Positions 1 to 6,102 of a DNA stretch of 8,557 nt are shown in pieces. How positions within the stretch are numbered: position 1 is the stretch's first letter; the number at the start of each line of letters is the position of its first letter. This DNA is from an uncultured Hyphomicrobiales bacterium. Lineage in GTDB: Bacteria > Pseudomonadota > Alphaproteobacteria > Rhizobiales > Beijerinckiaceae. The notes under the pieces were generated by a model. That model saw only the letters and a list, made by a program, of their open reading frames with translations, was not told the origin of the DNA and made no database searches. The position numbers and the translations under genes were made by a program. The stretch covers positions 1 to 8,557 of the forward strand of contig CAIXDD010000451.1 of NCBI GenBank assembly GCA_903918155.1. Reading direction: 5' to 3'.

Positions 1-700
1 CGACATCGTTCTCGAAATCCAGGTCGCACACCCCGGACTTGGTGGAGTGGGTGACGGCGCCCCCCAGCTCCTCCGCCGTCACCTCCTCGTGGGTCACGGT
101 CTTCACCACCTCGGGGCCGGTCACGAACATGTAGGAGGTGTCGCGGACCATGAAGATGAAATCGGTCATGGCGGGCGAATAGACGTCGCCGCCCGCGCAA
201 GGCCCCATGATGAGCGAAATCTGCGGAATGACGCCGGAGGCCAGCACGTTGCGCTGGAACACTTCGCCATAGCCGCCGAGCGCGGCCACGCCCTCCTGGA
301 TGCGCGCGCCGCCGGCGTCGAACAGGCCGATGACGGGCGCGCGATTCTTCAGCGCCATGTCCTGAATCTTGGTGATCTTCTGCGCATGGGTCTCCGACAG
401 CGAGCCGCCGAACACCGTGAAATCCTTCGCGAAGACATAGATCGTGCGGCCGTTCACGGTGCCCCAGCCGGTGACCACGCCGTCGCCGGGGATCTTGTCG
501 CCCTGATCCATGCCGAAATCCGCGCAGCGATGCTGCACGAACATGTCGAATTCCTCGAAGGAGCCATGGTCGAGCAGAAGCTCGATGCGCTCGCGCGCGG
601 TCAGCTTGCCGCGCTTGTGCTGGGCGTCGATGCGGGCCTGTCCGCCGCCCAGGCGGGCGTTGGCGCGGCGTTCTTCGAGGGCGTCGAGGATGTGCTTCAT
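1..700 (-). CDS. pccB: Propionyl-CoA carboxylase beta chain, N-terminal part (cut by window edge)
   Basis: Carboxyltransferase (beta) subunit of biotin-dependent propionyl-CoA carboxylase, which moves CO2 from carboxybiotin to propionyl-CoA to give methylmalonyl-CoA in the cytoplasm. The 233 visible codons begin MKHILDALEERRANARLGGG. They contain the conserved GKLTARERIELLLD block (residues 31-44), FTVFGGSLSE (94-103) and the first oxyanion-hole segment FDAGGARIQEG (127-137), followed by GPCAGGDVYSPA (166-177). Family members are about 510 residues, so a little under half is present and the C-terminal carboxyltransferase half lies beyond base 1. The ATG at 698-700 matches the usual family N-terminus; only a weak Shine-Dalgarno is visible. 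It follows the ATP12 gene by 86 bases on the same strand, so it may be read from that operon or from its own promoter. Acetyl- or methylcrotonyl-CoA carboxylase beta chains are related alternatives, but the N-terminus looks like PccB. Confidence 0.93.
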   Translation of the reverse strand, partial: MKHILDALEERRANARLGGGQARIDAQHKRGKLTARERIELLLDHGSFEEFDMFVQHRCADFGMDQGDKIPGDGVVTGWGTVNGRTIYVFAKDFTVFGGSLSETHAQKITKIQDMALKNRAPVIGLFDAGGARIQEGVAALGGYGEVFQRNVLASGVIPQISLIMGPCAGGDVYSPAMTDFIFMVRDTSYMFVTGPEVVKTVTHEEVTAEELGGAVTHSTKSGVCDLDFENDV

Positions 701-786
701 GGCGCGTGGGTTTCCAGCCGAACTTGCGTTCCTCTAGCACGCGCGGACGGGGGCCGGAATGCGACGGATGGGGGAGGCGGCGCCGG

Positions 787-1599
787 CTATGCCCAGACGA
801 GGGCGGCGGCGCGCATCTCCTCCCAGCGCCGGGCGCGGCGCGCCAGGGCCTCCGCGTCCTCGCCCCAGGCGCGCATCTGGAAGTCCTCGTCCACATGGGC
901 GGCGGTCCATGCCGCCTGCGCCTCCATGAAGCGCGCGGCGACCGCCAGCCCCAGCAGGAGAGAGCCCGTCAGCGTCGTCATCACATGCAGGGCGGCAAGG
1001 CGCAGCGCCGCGGCCACGTCGCCGTCCTGCCGGAAGACGAGCCCGTCCAGCGCGCGGCGCGCGGCGGCGATCGCCTCCTCGTTCTGCTGCGCGAACACGA
1101 CGCCTTCGGCGAGGACGAAGCGCGCGCCATAGGTCTGGCGCATCCAGTCGAGCACGGGGTCCCAGGCGGCGGCCTGCGCGGCGACGAGGGAAGCGGGCTC
1201 TCCCGCGCGATAGCACAGAAGGTCGGATGCGGCGTATTTCGCCGCGTCAGCAGCCACCGCCTCCATCTCGCGCGCCACGCCGTCGAGCGCGGAATGGACG
1301 ATGCGCGTGAGCGGCATGCGGGCGGGATCGATGAATTCGCCCTGCGCGTTCCATTCCTGCGCCAGCGCCTCGGCCAGCGGCTGCGCAGGCACCGCGATGG
1401 GATTGCGCGCGGGCGTGCGGGCGCGGCGTCCGTCGAGGGCGAGCGCGAAAAGCGCGCCGTCGCGTTCGGGCGCCGCCTGCGCATAGAAGCGCTTGGGCAG
1501 ATGTTTTTGCAGATCGCGGCGGGCGAGTTCGCGCGGGTCGACGGCTTCGCCCGGCCTCGGCAGCATGTCTTTTGAGAAATCGTCGGTCATGTCGCTCAC
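787..1599 (-). CDS. ATP12 family F1-ATPase assembly chaperone
   Basis: The 270-residue product matches the ATP12 family, whose mitochondrial members bind free F1 alpha subunit during ATP synthase assembly. Seen: KRFYA near residues 36-40, the LDGRRARTPARNPIAVP block (55-71), WNAQGEFIDPARMPLTRI (83-100), KYAASDLLCYRAGEP (121-135), WDPVLDWMRQTYG (146-158), and the C-terminal signature WGEDAEALARRARRWEEM (245-262). The length is typical for bacterial members. The GTG at 1597-1599 overlaps the upstream HAD stop (GTGA), which favours it as the start. An in-frame ATG at 1588-1590 would give a product three residues shorter, and neither has a clear Shine-Dalgarno, so expression is probably by translational coupling. 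The bacterial role is inferred from the mitochondrial homologue. The family call is strong. Confidence 0.93.
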   Translation of the reverse strand: MSDMTDDFSKDMLPRPGEAVDPRELARRDLQKHLPKRFYAQAAPERDGALFALALDGRRARTPARNPIAVPAQPLAEALAQEWNAQGEFIDPARMPLTRIVHSALDGVAREMEAVAADAAKYAASDLLCYRAGEPASLVAAQAAAWDPVLDWMRQTYGARFVLAEGVVFAQQNEEAIAAARRALDGLVFRQDGDVAAALRLAALHVMTTLTGSLLLGLAVAARFMEAQAAWTAAHVDEDFQMRAWGEDAEALARRARRWEEMRAAALVWA

Positions 1600-2270
1600 G
1601 TCGGGGGAGAGGGCGCGCCGTCGAGCAGATCGGCCAGAAGCGCGTCCAGATGCGGGAAGTCGGCGACGATGCGCGAGGCGCCCGCCCGCCGCAACAGGTC
1701 CGGCGCGTGATAGCCCCAGCTTACGCCGATGGCGTGGACGCCGGCGGCGCGCGCCATCTCCATGTCATAGGTGGAATCGCCGATCATGAACGCGCGCGCG
1801 GGCTGCGCTCCTGTTTCGGCGAGCGCGGCCAGCAGCATGTCGGGCGCGGGCTTGGAGGGATGCAGGTCGGAGGTCTGGATCGTGTGGAAATGGGGCTCCC
1901 ATCCCGTCTTGTCGAACAGCGTGGCGACGCCCTTGCGCGACTTGCCGGTGGCGATGCCCAGAAACCCGTCCTCGCGCGCGGCCAGCCGCTCCACCGCCGC
2001 GCGCGCGCCGGGAAACAGCGGATCGTCCCATTCGGGCTTGCCGCGCATGTCGGCCCATGAGGCCTTATAGGCCTCCGCGAGGCTTTCGGCGGGCGCGCCC
2101 GGCGCCAGAACCTCGAAGGCGCGCACGAGCGACAGGCCCACGATGGAGAGCATGGCCTCGCGCGCGGGCGGCTCCAGCCCATGGGCGAGGAAGGCGCGGC
2201 GCTGGGCTTCGCAAATATAGTTCTGGCTGTCGACGAGCGTGCCGTCGACGTCGAAGACGACGAGGTTCAT
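1596..2270 (-). CDS. HAD-superfamily hydrolase (phosphoglycolate phosphatase-like)
   Basis: Cytosolic HAD phosphatase of 224 residues. Motif I is DVDGTLVDS (residues 7-15; nucleophile Asp7 and acid/base Asp9), motif II is the Thr of IATGKS (106-111), motif III is the Lys in HPSKPAPD (137-144), and motif IV is GDSTYDMEMA (164-173). The helical cap after motif I and the SKP motif resemble the Gph/PGMB-type subfamily IA, so a small phosphomonoester such as 2-phosphoglycolate is possible. The substrate cannot be read from sequence. The reading frame stays open upstream to about 2399, but those residues are out-of-frame translation of the previous gene. The ATG at 2268-2270 places motif I at the very N-terminus, as is normal, and forms an ATGA overlap with the preceding stop. 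The downstream end overlaps the ATP12 GTG. No Shine-Dalgarno is seen, which fits coupled translation. Confidence 0.92.
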   Translation of the reverse strand: MNLVVFDVDGTLVDSQNYICEAQRRAFLAHGLEPPAREAMLSIVGLSLVRAFEVLAPGAPAESLAEAYKASWADMRGKPEWDDPLFPGARAAVERLAAREDGFLGIATGKSRKGVATLFDKTGWEPHFHTIQTSDLHPSKPAPDMLLAALAETGAQPARAFMIGDSTYDMEMARAAGVHAIGVSWGYHAPDLLRRAGASRIVADFPHLDALLADLLDGAPSPPT

Positions 2271-2830
2271 TCGGGAAAACGGGGCAGCGGCTCTTCGCCC
2301 TGCGGCGCGGGCGTGCGAGCGACGTTCATGGTGAGGGCGAGCATTTGATAATAGCCGACGAGGCCGCACAGATCGACCACGCCCTTCTCGCCGAAACATG
2401 CGAGCGCGCGCGCATAGGCGGCGTCGCTCACGCGCTTGGCGTGCAGGAGTTCGGAGACGAAATCAAAGACGGCGGCTTCGTCCTCGGCGAGGCCGTCGGG
2501 CCTGTGTCCGTCGCGGATCGCTTCGAGGGTCGCCGGCGCGAGCCCGGCCGCCAGCGCATGTTTGCGATGGGCGCCCCATTCGTAGTCCTGCGTCCAGAAG
2601 CGCGCCACGACGAGGATCGCCAATTCCGACAGCCGGCCGGCGAGCGAGCAGCGATAGCGCAGATATTCGCCCATGCGCTGGGCGGCGGTCAGCAATTCCG
2701 GCGCGCGGATGAAGACATGCCAGGGCCCGGAGAAATCCGCCTTGCGCAGGGCCTGAAAATCTTCATGCGCGGCTTTCTGCGCCGCGTCGTAACCGGCTTG
2801 CGGCAGCGGCCCGAGGCGTTCGCGCGACAT
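2267..2830 (-). CDS. Carboxymuconolactone decarboxylase-fold protein lacking CxxC
   Basis: Protein of 187 residues, all-helical in character, resembling carboxymuconolactone decarboxylase (CMD)/AhpD-fold proteins. Seen: the helix with SELAILVVARFWTQDYEW followed by GAHRKHALAAGL (residues 68-97), the typical E...W..H...A..AGL pattern, then a second helical region with GVVDLCGLVGYYQMLALTMNV (150-170). The active-site CxxC of AhpD-type peroxidases is absent. Only isolated Cys61, Cys145 and Cys155 are present, so an AhpD-like disulfide reductase role is unlikely. Glu69, Trp85 and His88 look like the conserved polar positions of decarboxylase-type members. The exact reaction is unknown. The start is ATG 2830-2828, chosen because GGAGG lies four bases upstream. 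An adjacent ATG at 2833 adds one Met but leaves only one base of spacing. Either overlaps the pseudouridine synthase stop, and the C-terminus overlaps the HAD start. Confidence 0.85.
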   Translation of the reverse strand: MSRERLGPLPQAGYDAAQKAAHEDFQALRKADFSGPWHVFIRAPELLTAAQRMGEYLRYRCSLAGRLSELAILVVARFWTQDYEWGAHRKHALAAGLAPATLEAIRDGHRPDGLAEDEAAVFDFVSELLHAKRVSDAAYARALACFGEKGVVDLCGLVGYYQMLALTMNVARTPAPQGEEPLPRFPE

Positions 2831-4134
2831 CATTCCTCCGGCGCGTCCATGATGGGATCGTATTGGCCCATGTCGAAGCCGAACAGGTCGAAGGTCTTCT
2901 TCATGTGCGGGGGCAGGGGGGCGCTCACGTCCAGCACGCCGCCCGAGGGATTGGGCAGGATGAGCCGGCGGGCGAGCAGATGCAGCTTGTTCTCCACATC
3001 GGCGGGAATGGCGCGCATCGGATCGGTGCGGCGGGGATCGTTCTCCGCCAGCGCGCCGTGATATTTCGGATCGCCGATCATGGGATGGCCGATGGCCTCC
3101 GCATGGGCGCGCAATTGATGCGTGCGCCCGGTGATCGGCTTCATCGACAGCCAGGCCAGGCGCGGCGCCACCTTGTCCACGGTCGCGTAATAGGTGACCG
3201 AATGCTGCGCGTCCGCCTCGCCGTGTTTGGCGATGCGCATTTTCTCCGGGTCCACGCGCCCGGGGCCGGCCTGGGGCTTGCGCGCGCGCGCGCGGTCGTC
3301 GCCCATGGCCGCGCCCTTGGCCAGAAAGAGCGAGATGCGTCCCTGCGCAGGCTTGGGCACGCCCTGCACGATCGCCCAATAGATCTTGCGCGCCTGCCGC
3401 GAGCGGAAGATCTCGCCCAGATCCGCAGCCGTCCGGCGCGTCTTGGCGATCAGCAGCACGCCCGACGTGTCGCGGTCGAGACGATGGACGAGCACGGGCC
3501 GTTCGCCCATCTCCTCCGCCATGGCCTGCAACATGCCGTCGATATGGCGCGTGGTGCCCGAGCCGCCCTGCACGGCGAGCCCCCACGGCTTGTCGAGCAC
3601 CATGAGCTTGCGGTCTTCGTAGAGCGTCATCTGGCGGATCAGTTTCGAATCCGCCGGATTGGCCTCGGGCCGCTTCACGGCGGGCGAACGCGCCTCGAAC
3701 GCATCGAGTTTCAGCGGCGGCACGCGCACGAGATCGTCCGCCTTCAGCCGGTCCGAGCCCTCCGCGCGCTTGCCGTTCACGCGCACCTCGCCCTTGCGGC
3801 AGATCTTGTTGAGATGCGACAGGCCGACGGCGGGGAACCGCCGACGGAACCAGCGGTCGAGCCGCATGCCGTCTTCGTCGGCGGCGATGGCGATGGTCTG
3901 CACGCCCGCCGGGGCGGGCGCGGCCGCGGGCGACGCGGATTTTTTCCGCGCGGGCTTTTCTTGCGCGAGCTTTTCTTGCGCGAGCTTTTCGTGCGCAGGC
4001 TTTTCTTGCCCAGGTTTTTCTTGCGCGAGCTTTTCTTGTGGGGATTTTTTCCGCGCGAATTTGCGCGCGGGCTTGCGCGCGTCGGGTCCGCGCGCGGCGG
4101 GTTTGCGGGAGGCGGGTTTGCGGGCGTTCGTCAT
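2830..4134 (-). CDS. rluC: RluA-family (RluC-like) rRNA pseudouridine synthase with Lys-rich repeat tail
   Basis: Converts specific uridines in RNA, by family precedent 23S rRNA, to pseudouridine. The 434-residue protein has three parts. The first is a basic, low-complexity N-terminal tail (residues 1-80) with six pentapeptide repeats of the type EKLAQ/EKPGQ. The second is an S4 RNA-binding domain (about 90-140: MRLDRWFRRRFP, then GEVRVNGKRA). The third is the catalytic domain with HRLDRDTSGVLLIAKT (217-232; catalytic Asp220 in HRLD), LDKPWGLAVQGG (180-191) and GRTHQLRAHAEAIGHPMIGD (336-355). S4 plus this core fits RluC/RluD; RluC is the better guess but the target uridines are not provable here. 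The start ATG at 4132-4134 has GGAG at 4141-4144, six bases upstream, and overlaps the crcB stop (ATGA). The frame is open further upstream, but that part is crcB read out of frame. It is longer than typical RluC because of the tail. Confidence 0.92.
   Translation of the reverse strand: MTNARKPASRKPAARGPDARKPARKFARKKSPQEKLAQEKPGQEKPAHEKLAQEKLAQEKPARKKSASPAAAPAPAGVQTIAIAADEDGMRLDRWFRRRFPAVGLSHLNKICRKGEVRVNGKRAEGSDRLKADDLVRVPPLKLDAFEARSPAVKRPEANPADSKLIRQMTLYEDRKLMVLDKPWGLAVQGGSGTTRHIDGMLQAMAEEMGERPVLVHRLDRDTSGVLLIAKTRRTAADLGEIFRSRQARKIYWAIVQGVPKPAQGRISLFLAKGAAMGDDRARARKPQAGPGRVDPEKMRIAKHGEADAQHSVTYYATVDKVAPRLAWLSMKPITGRTHQLRAHAEAIGHPMIGDPKYHGALAENDPRRTDPMRAIPADVENKLHLLARRLILPNPSGGVLDVSAPLPPHMKKTFDLFGFDMGQYDPIMDAPEE
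2835..2839 (-). promoter_or_regulatory. Shine-Dalgarno GGAGG deciding the CMD-protein start
   Basis: Read on the minus strand, GGAGG is followed by A, ATG, ATG. The spacing is one base to the first ATG and four to the second, which favours the second (2828-2830). The site lies inside the last codons of the upstream pseudouridine synthase, consistent with coupling. Confidence 0.6.
3946..4035 (-). repeat. Six 15-bp tandem repeats encoding EK[LP]xx pentapeptides
   Basis: Six imperfect 15-bp units in the 5' part of the pseudouridine synthase gene encode EKLAQ, EKPGQ, EKPAH, EKLAQ, EKLAQ and EKPAR (residues 34-63). The units differ by few bases, some being identical, which suggests recent expansion by slippage. 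A related ARKKS-coding segment flanks the array on each side (residues 27-31 and 62-66). The unit length keeps the frame, so copy-number change would alter tail length without breaking the protein. Confidence 0.9.
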
Positions 4135-4514
4135 GCGAGGCTCCGCATCAGGGAGAGGCCGGCGACCAGCGCCAGGATGGAGCCGGCGACGGAGCCGCCG
4201 ACATAGAGGGCCGCGCTCATCGCCTCGCCGCGCTCCCACAGGAGCACCGCGTCGAGCGAGAAGGCGGAAAAGGTGGTGAAGCCGCCCAGCACGCCGGTGG
4301 CGAGGAAAAGCTTCGCCTGTTGCGTGAAGCCTTCGCCGGCGCGGAAGGCGAGCCAGCCGGCGAGCAGGCCCATGGCGAAGGAGCCGGCGAGATTGGCCGC
4401 CGTCGTGCCCCACGGAAAGTCGAGCCCGCACCAGCGCGCGCAGCCGAGGTTGAGCGCATGGCGGGCCGCCCCCCCAAGGCCCGCGCCCAGGAAAACGATG
4501 AGAAAGGCTGTCAT
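4131..4514 (-). CDS. crcB: Fluoride ion channel/exporter CrcB (Fluc)
   Basis: Small integral membrane protein of 127 residues that forms a dual-topology dimeric fluoride channel and protects against cytoplasmic fluoride. Seen: the N-terminal GAGLGGAARH (residues 10-19), GTTAANLAGSFAMGLLAG (36-53) with the conserved Asn41, and GVLGGFTTFSAFS (74-86), which carries the pore phenylalanines and the TTFS signature. Four hydrophobic segments are apparent. The start ATG 4512-4514 gives the usual N-terminus; upstream in-frame residues are rich in Ser/Arg and are not part of the family. No Shine-Dalgarno precedes the ATG. A perfect hairpin and a possible -10 box abut it instead. I see no fluoride-riboswitch consensus in the 52-base gap after rarA. 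The gene overlaps the pseudouridine synthase start by four bases. A single crcB gene is consistent with a homodimeric channel. Confidence 0.95.
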   Translation of the reverse strand: MTAFLIVFLGAGLGGAARHALNLGCARWCGLDFPWGTTAANLAGSFAMGLLAGWLAFRAGEGFTQQAKLFLATGVLGGFTTFSAFSLDAVLLWERGEAMSAALYVGGSVAGSILALVAGLSLMRSLA

Positions 4515-4532
4515 GCGGGCTGTATAGCCCGC
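4515..4532 (-). promoter_or_regulatory. Perfect hairpin abutting the crcB start codon
   Basis: A 7-bp perfect inverted repeat (GCGGGCT / AGCCCGC) with a 4-base loop ends immediately before the crcB ATG. In a transcript coming from rarA it would occupy the place of a ribosome binding site. It has no T-tract, so it is not a typical intrinsic terminator of rarA. Confidence 0.45.
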
Positions 4533-4549
4533 GACGGGCGGGGCGTCGA
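4521..4549 (-). promoter_or_regulatory. Candidate promoter giving a leaderless crcB transcript
   Basis: On the minus strand, TCGACG (4544-4549), a 17-base spacer and TATACA (4521-4526) match the sigma70-type consensus at four of six positions each. The -10 box ends six bases before the crcB ATG, which would put the transcription start at or next to the A of ATG. It overlaps the hairpin at 4515-4532, so only one of these may be meaningful. Confidence 0.35.
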
Positions 4550-4566
4550 CTTCGGGCTTTGGGGCG

Positions 4567-5874
4567 TCAGCCCCCGCGCTCGCGCCGCAGCTTGGACCAA
4601 TACTCGAGCCGTTTGCCGATCTCGCGCTCGAAACCGCGCTCCGCCGGCTCATAAAGGGCGCGGCGGCCGATCTTCTCAGGCCAGTAATTCTGTCCTGAAA
4701 AGGCGTCGGGCTCGTCGTGGTCGTAGCGATAGCCCTCGCCATAGCCTTCCTCGCGCATCATTTTGGTGGGCGCGTTGAGGATGGCTTTCGGCGGCATGAC
4801 CGAGCCATGTTCGGCGGCCAGGCGCCGCGCGGCCTTATAGGCCTTGTAGGCGGCGTTGGATTTGGGCGCCGCTGCGACATAGATCACCGCCTGCGCCAAA
4901 GCCAGCTCGCCCTCCGGGCTGCCGAGAAAATCATAGGCCTCCTTGGCCGCATTGGCGACGACGAGCGCCTGCGGATCGGCCAGGCCGACGTCCTCCACCG
5001 CCATGCGCACCACGCGCCGGCACAGGAAGAGCGGGTCCTCGCCCGCCTCCAGCATGCGCGCGAGATAATAGAGCGCGGCGTCGGGGTCGGAGCCGCGCAC
5101 GCATTTGTGCAGCGCGCTGATGAGATTGTAATGGCCCTCCTGCGCCTTGTCGTAGATCGGCGCGCGCCGCTGCACGATGTCGGACAGGCGCGCGGCGTCG
5201 AAGGTCTCGCCCGGCCGGGCGGCGCGCCAGATCTCTTCGGCAAGGGTGAGGCAGGCGCGCCCGTCGCCGTCGGCCATGCGCACGAGGGCGGCGCGCGCGT
5301 CGCCGTCCAGCGGCAAGGGTTGGGCTTGCGCTTCCTCGGCGCGGGCGAGCAATTTCGCGATCGCCGCCTCGTCGAGCGCGCGGAAGGTCATGACGCGCGC
5401 GCGCGACAGGAGCGCGGCGTTCAGCTCGAAGGACGGATTCTCCGTCGTCGCGCCCACCAGCGTGATCGTGCCGTCCTCCATGACGGGCAGGAAGGAATCC
5501 TGCTGCGCGCGGTTGAAGCGATGGATCTCGTCGACGAACAGCAGCGTCGGGCGCCCGGCCGCGCGCCGCTTGCGGGCCTCCTCGAAGGTTTTCTTGAGGT
5601 CGGCGACGCCGCTGAAGATCGCGGAGATCTGCGCGAACTCCATCTGCGCGGCGCCTGCGAGCAGGCGCGCCACCGTCGTCTTTCCCGTGCCCGGCGGGCC
5701 CCAGAAGATCAGCGAACCCAGCGAACCTGATTCGATCAGGCGCGTCAGCGCGCCGTCTTCGCCCAGAAGATGGTCCTGCCCCGCGACATCGCGCAAATGG
5801 CGCGGACGCAGACGGTCGGCGAGCGGACGCGGCGTCTCCTTCTCAAGTCCAGCCGCTGAAAACAGATTACTCAT
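4567..5874 (-). CDS. rarA: Replication-associated recombination protein A (RarA/MgsA) AAA+ ATPase
   Basis: Clamp-loader-like AAA+ ATPase acting at stalled replication forks. It is related to eukaryotic WRNIP1/Mgs1 and in bacteria interacts with SSB. The 435-residue product has PLADRLRPRHLRDVAGQDHL (residues 18-36), Walker A GPPGTGKT (59-66), Walker B LLFVDEIH (111-118), sensor 1 GATTENPSFE (141-150) and ALLSRAR with the candidate arginine finger (about 154-160). The C-terminal tetramerisation and MgsA domain includes HYNLISALHKCVRGSDPDAA, VEDVGLADPQ and AAPKSNAAYKA. Length and motifs are complete. The start is taken as ATG 5872-5874 with AGGTG a few bases upstream; an adjacent TTG at 5877 would add one residue. 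It is divergent from the ParA gene across a 228-base gap and lies 52 bases upstream of crcB on the same strand. Confidence 0.96.
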   Translation of the reverse strand: MSNLFSAAGLEKETPRPLADRLRPRHLRDVAGQDHLLGEDGALTRLIESGSLGSLIFWGPPGTGKTTVARLLAGAAQMEFAQISAIFSGVADLKKTFEEARKRRAAGRPTLLFVDEIHRFNRAQQDSFLPVMEDGTITLVGATTENPSFELNAALLSRARVMTFRALDEAAIAKLLARAEEAQAQPLPLDGDARAALVRMADGDGRACLTLAEEIWRAARPGETFDAARLSDIVQRRAPIYDKAQEGHYNLISALHKCVRGSDPDAALYYLARMLEAGEDPLFLCRRVVRMAVEDVGLADPQALVVANAAKEAYDFLGSPEGELALAQAVIYVAAAPKSNAAYKAYKAARRLAAEHGSVMPPKAILNAPTKMMREEGYGEGYRYDHDEPDAFSGQNYWPEKIGRRALYEPAERGFEREIGKRLEYWSKLRRERGG

Positions 5875-6102
5875 CAAGCACCTGATCCGTTGTCTTCATG
5901 CGCTTGCGCGATGCTGCGCATGAGTCTTTCAAGTCACACGCGCCGCCAACCATGCGCAGGCGAGCGGCCTTCCGCTTGAATTCTGTTGCGACTCAATGGT
6001 TTTTCACATTACCTCATTTCACTGGGGCGCGTTTGTTGCGTTTGCGCGGCCGGTTGGAAGGCCAGCCTCATTGCGGGCCTTGAGGGGATCCAGGGGAATT
6101 TC
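5875..6102. promoter_or_regulatory. Divergent intergenic region between rarA and the ParA gene
   Basis: This 228-base gap must carry the promoters of both rarA (minus strand) and the ParA gene (plus strand), since the two start away from each other. It holds an AT-richer stretch at about 5976-6030 that stands out from its surroundings and is the likeliest site of the plus-strand promoter, though no convincing -35/-10 pair can be picked. A 6-bp inverted repeat AAGGCC/GGCCTT with a 12-base loop lies at 6058-6081 in the ParA leader. An AGGGG Shine-Dalgarno lies at 6092-6096. Short open frames here show no codon structure worth calling. Confidence 0.5.
5897..5922. repeat. Inverted repeat CATGCGC-N12-GCGCATG upstream of rarA
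   Basis: Perfect 7-bp arms separated by 12 bases, lying 23 to 48 bases upstream of the rarA start. A half-site CATGCGC recurs at about 5951-5957. It could be an operator or an RNA hairpin in the rarA leader. No known regulator consensus is recognised. Confidence 0.4.

Noticed and set aside
47..1132. Long plus-strand open frame opposite pccB and ATP12
   Set aside because: It lies antisense to two well-supported genes, has Ala/Arg/His-rich composition typical of reverse-strand reading of GC-rich coding DNA, and shows no family motif.
3280..3294. Alternating GC dinucleotide tract, possible Z-DNA or phase-variation tract
   Set aside because: It is short, lies within a normally coding Arg/Ala stretch of the pseudouridine synthase, and similar runs are expected in this GC-rich sequence.
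2863..4206. 447-codon plus-strand open frame opposite the pseudouridine synthase
   Set aside because: It is a mirror of the real gene. The His/Arg/Ala-rich translation and the FLRELFLRELF stretch are simply the antisense of the 15-bp repeats.
4515..4566. Possible fluoride riboswitch ahead of crcB
   Set aside because: The 52-base gap is short and lacks the GGNGAUGG...UUCNCC-type consensus. Only a simple hairpin at the start codon is present.
4717..5730. Long plus-strand open frame opposite rarA
   Set aside because: RarA motifs are complete on the other strand, and the plus-strand product has no recognisable domain.
5898..6083. 61-codon plus-strand open frame in the rarA/ParA gap
   Set aside because: No ribosome site, no motif and Arg-rich random composition. 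It spans the region needed for the divergent promoters.
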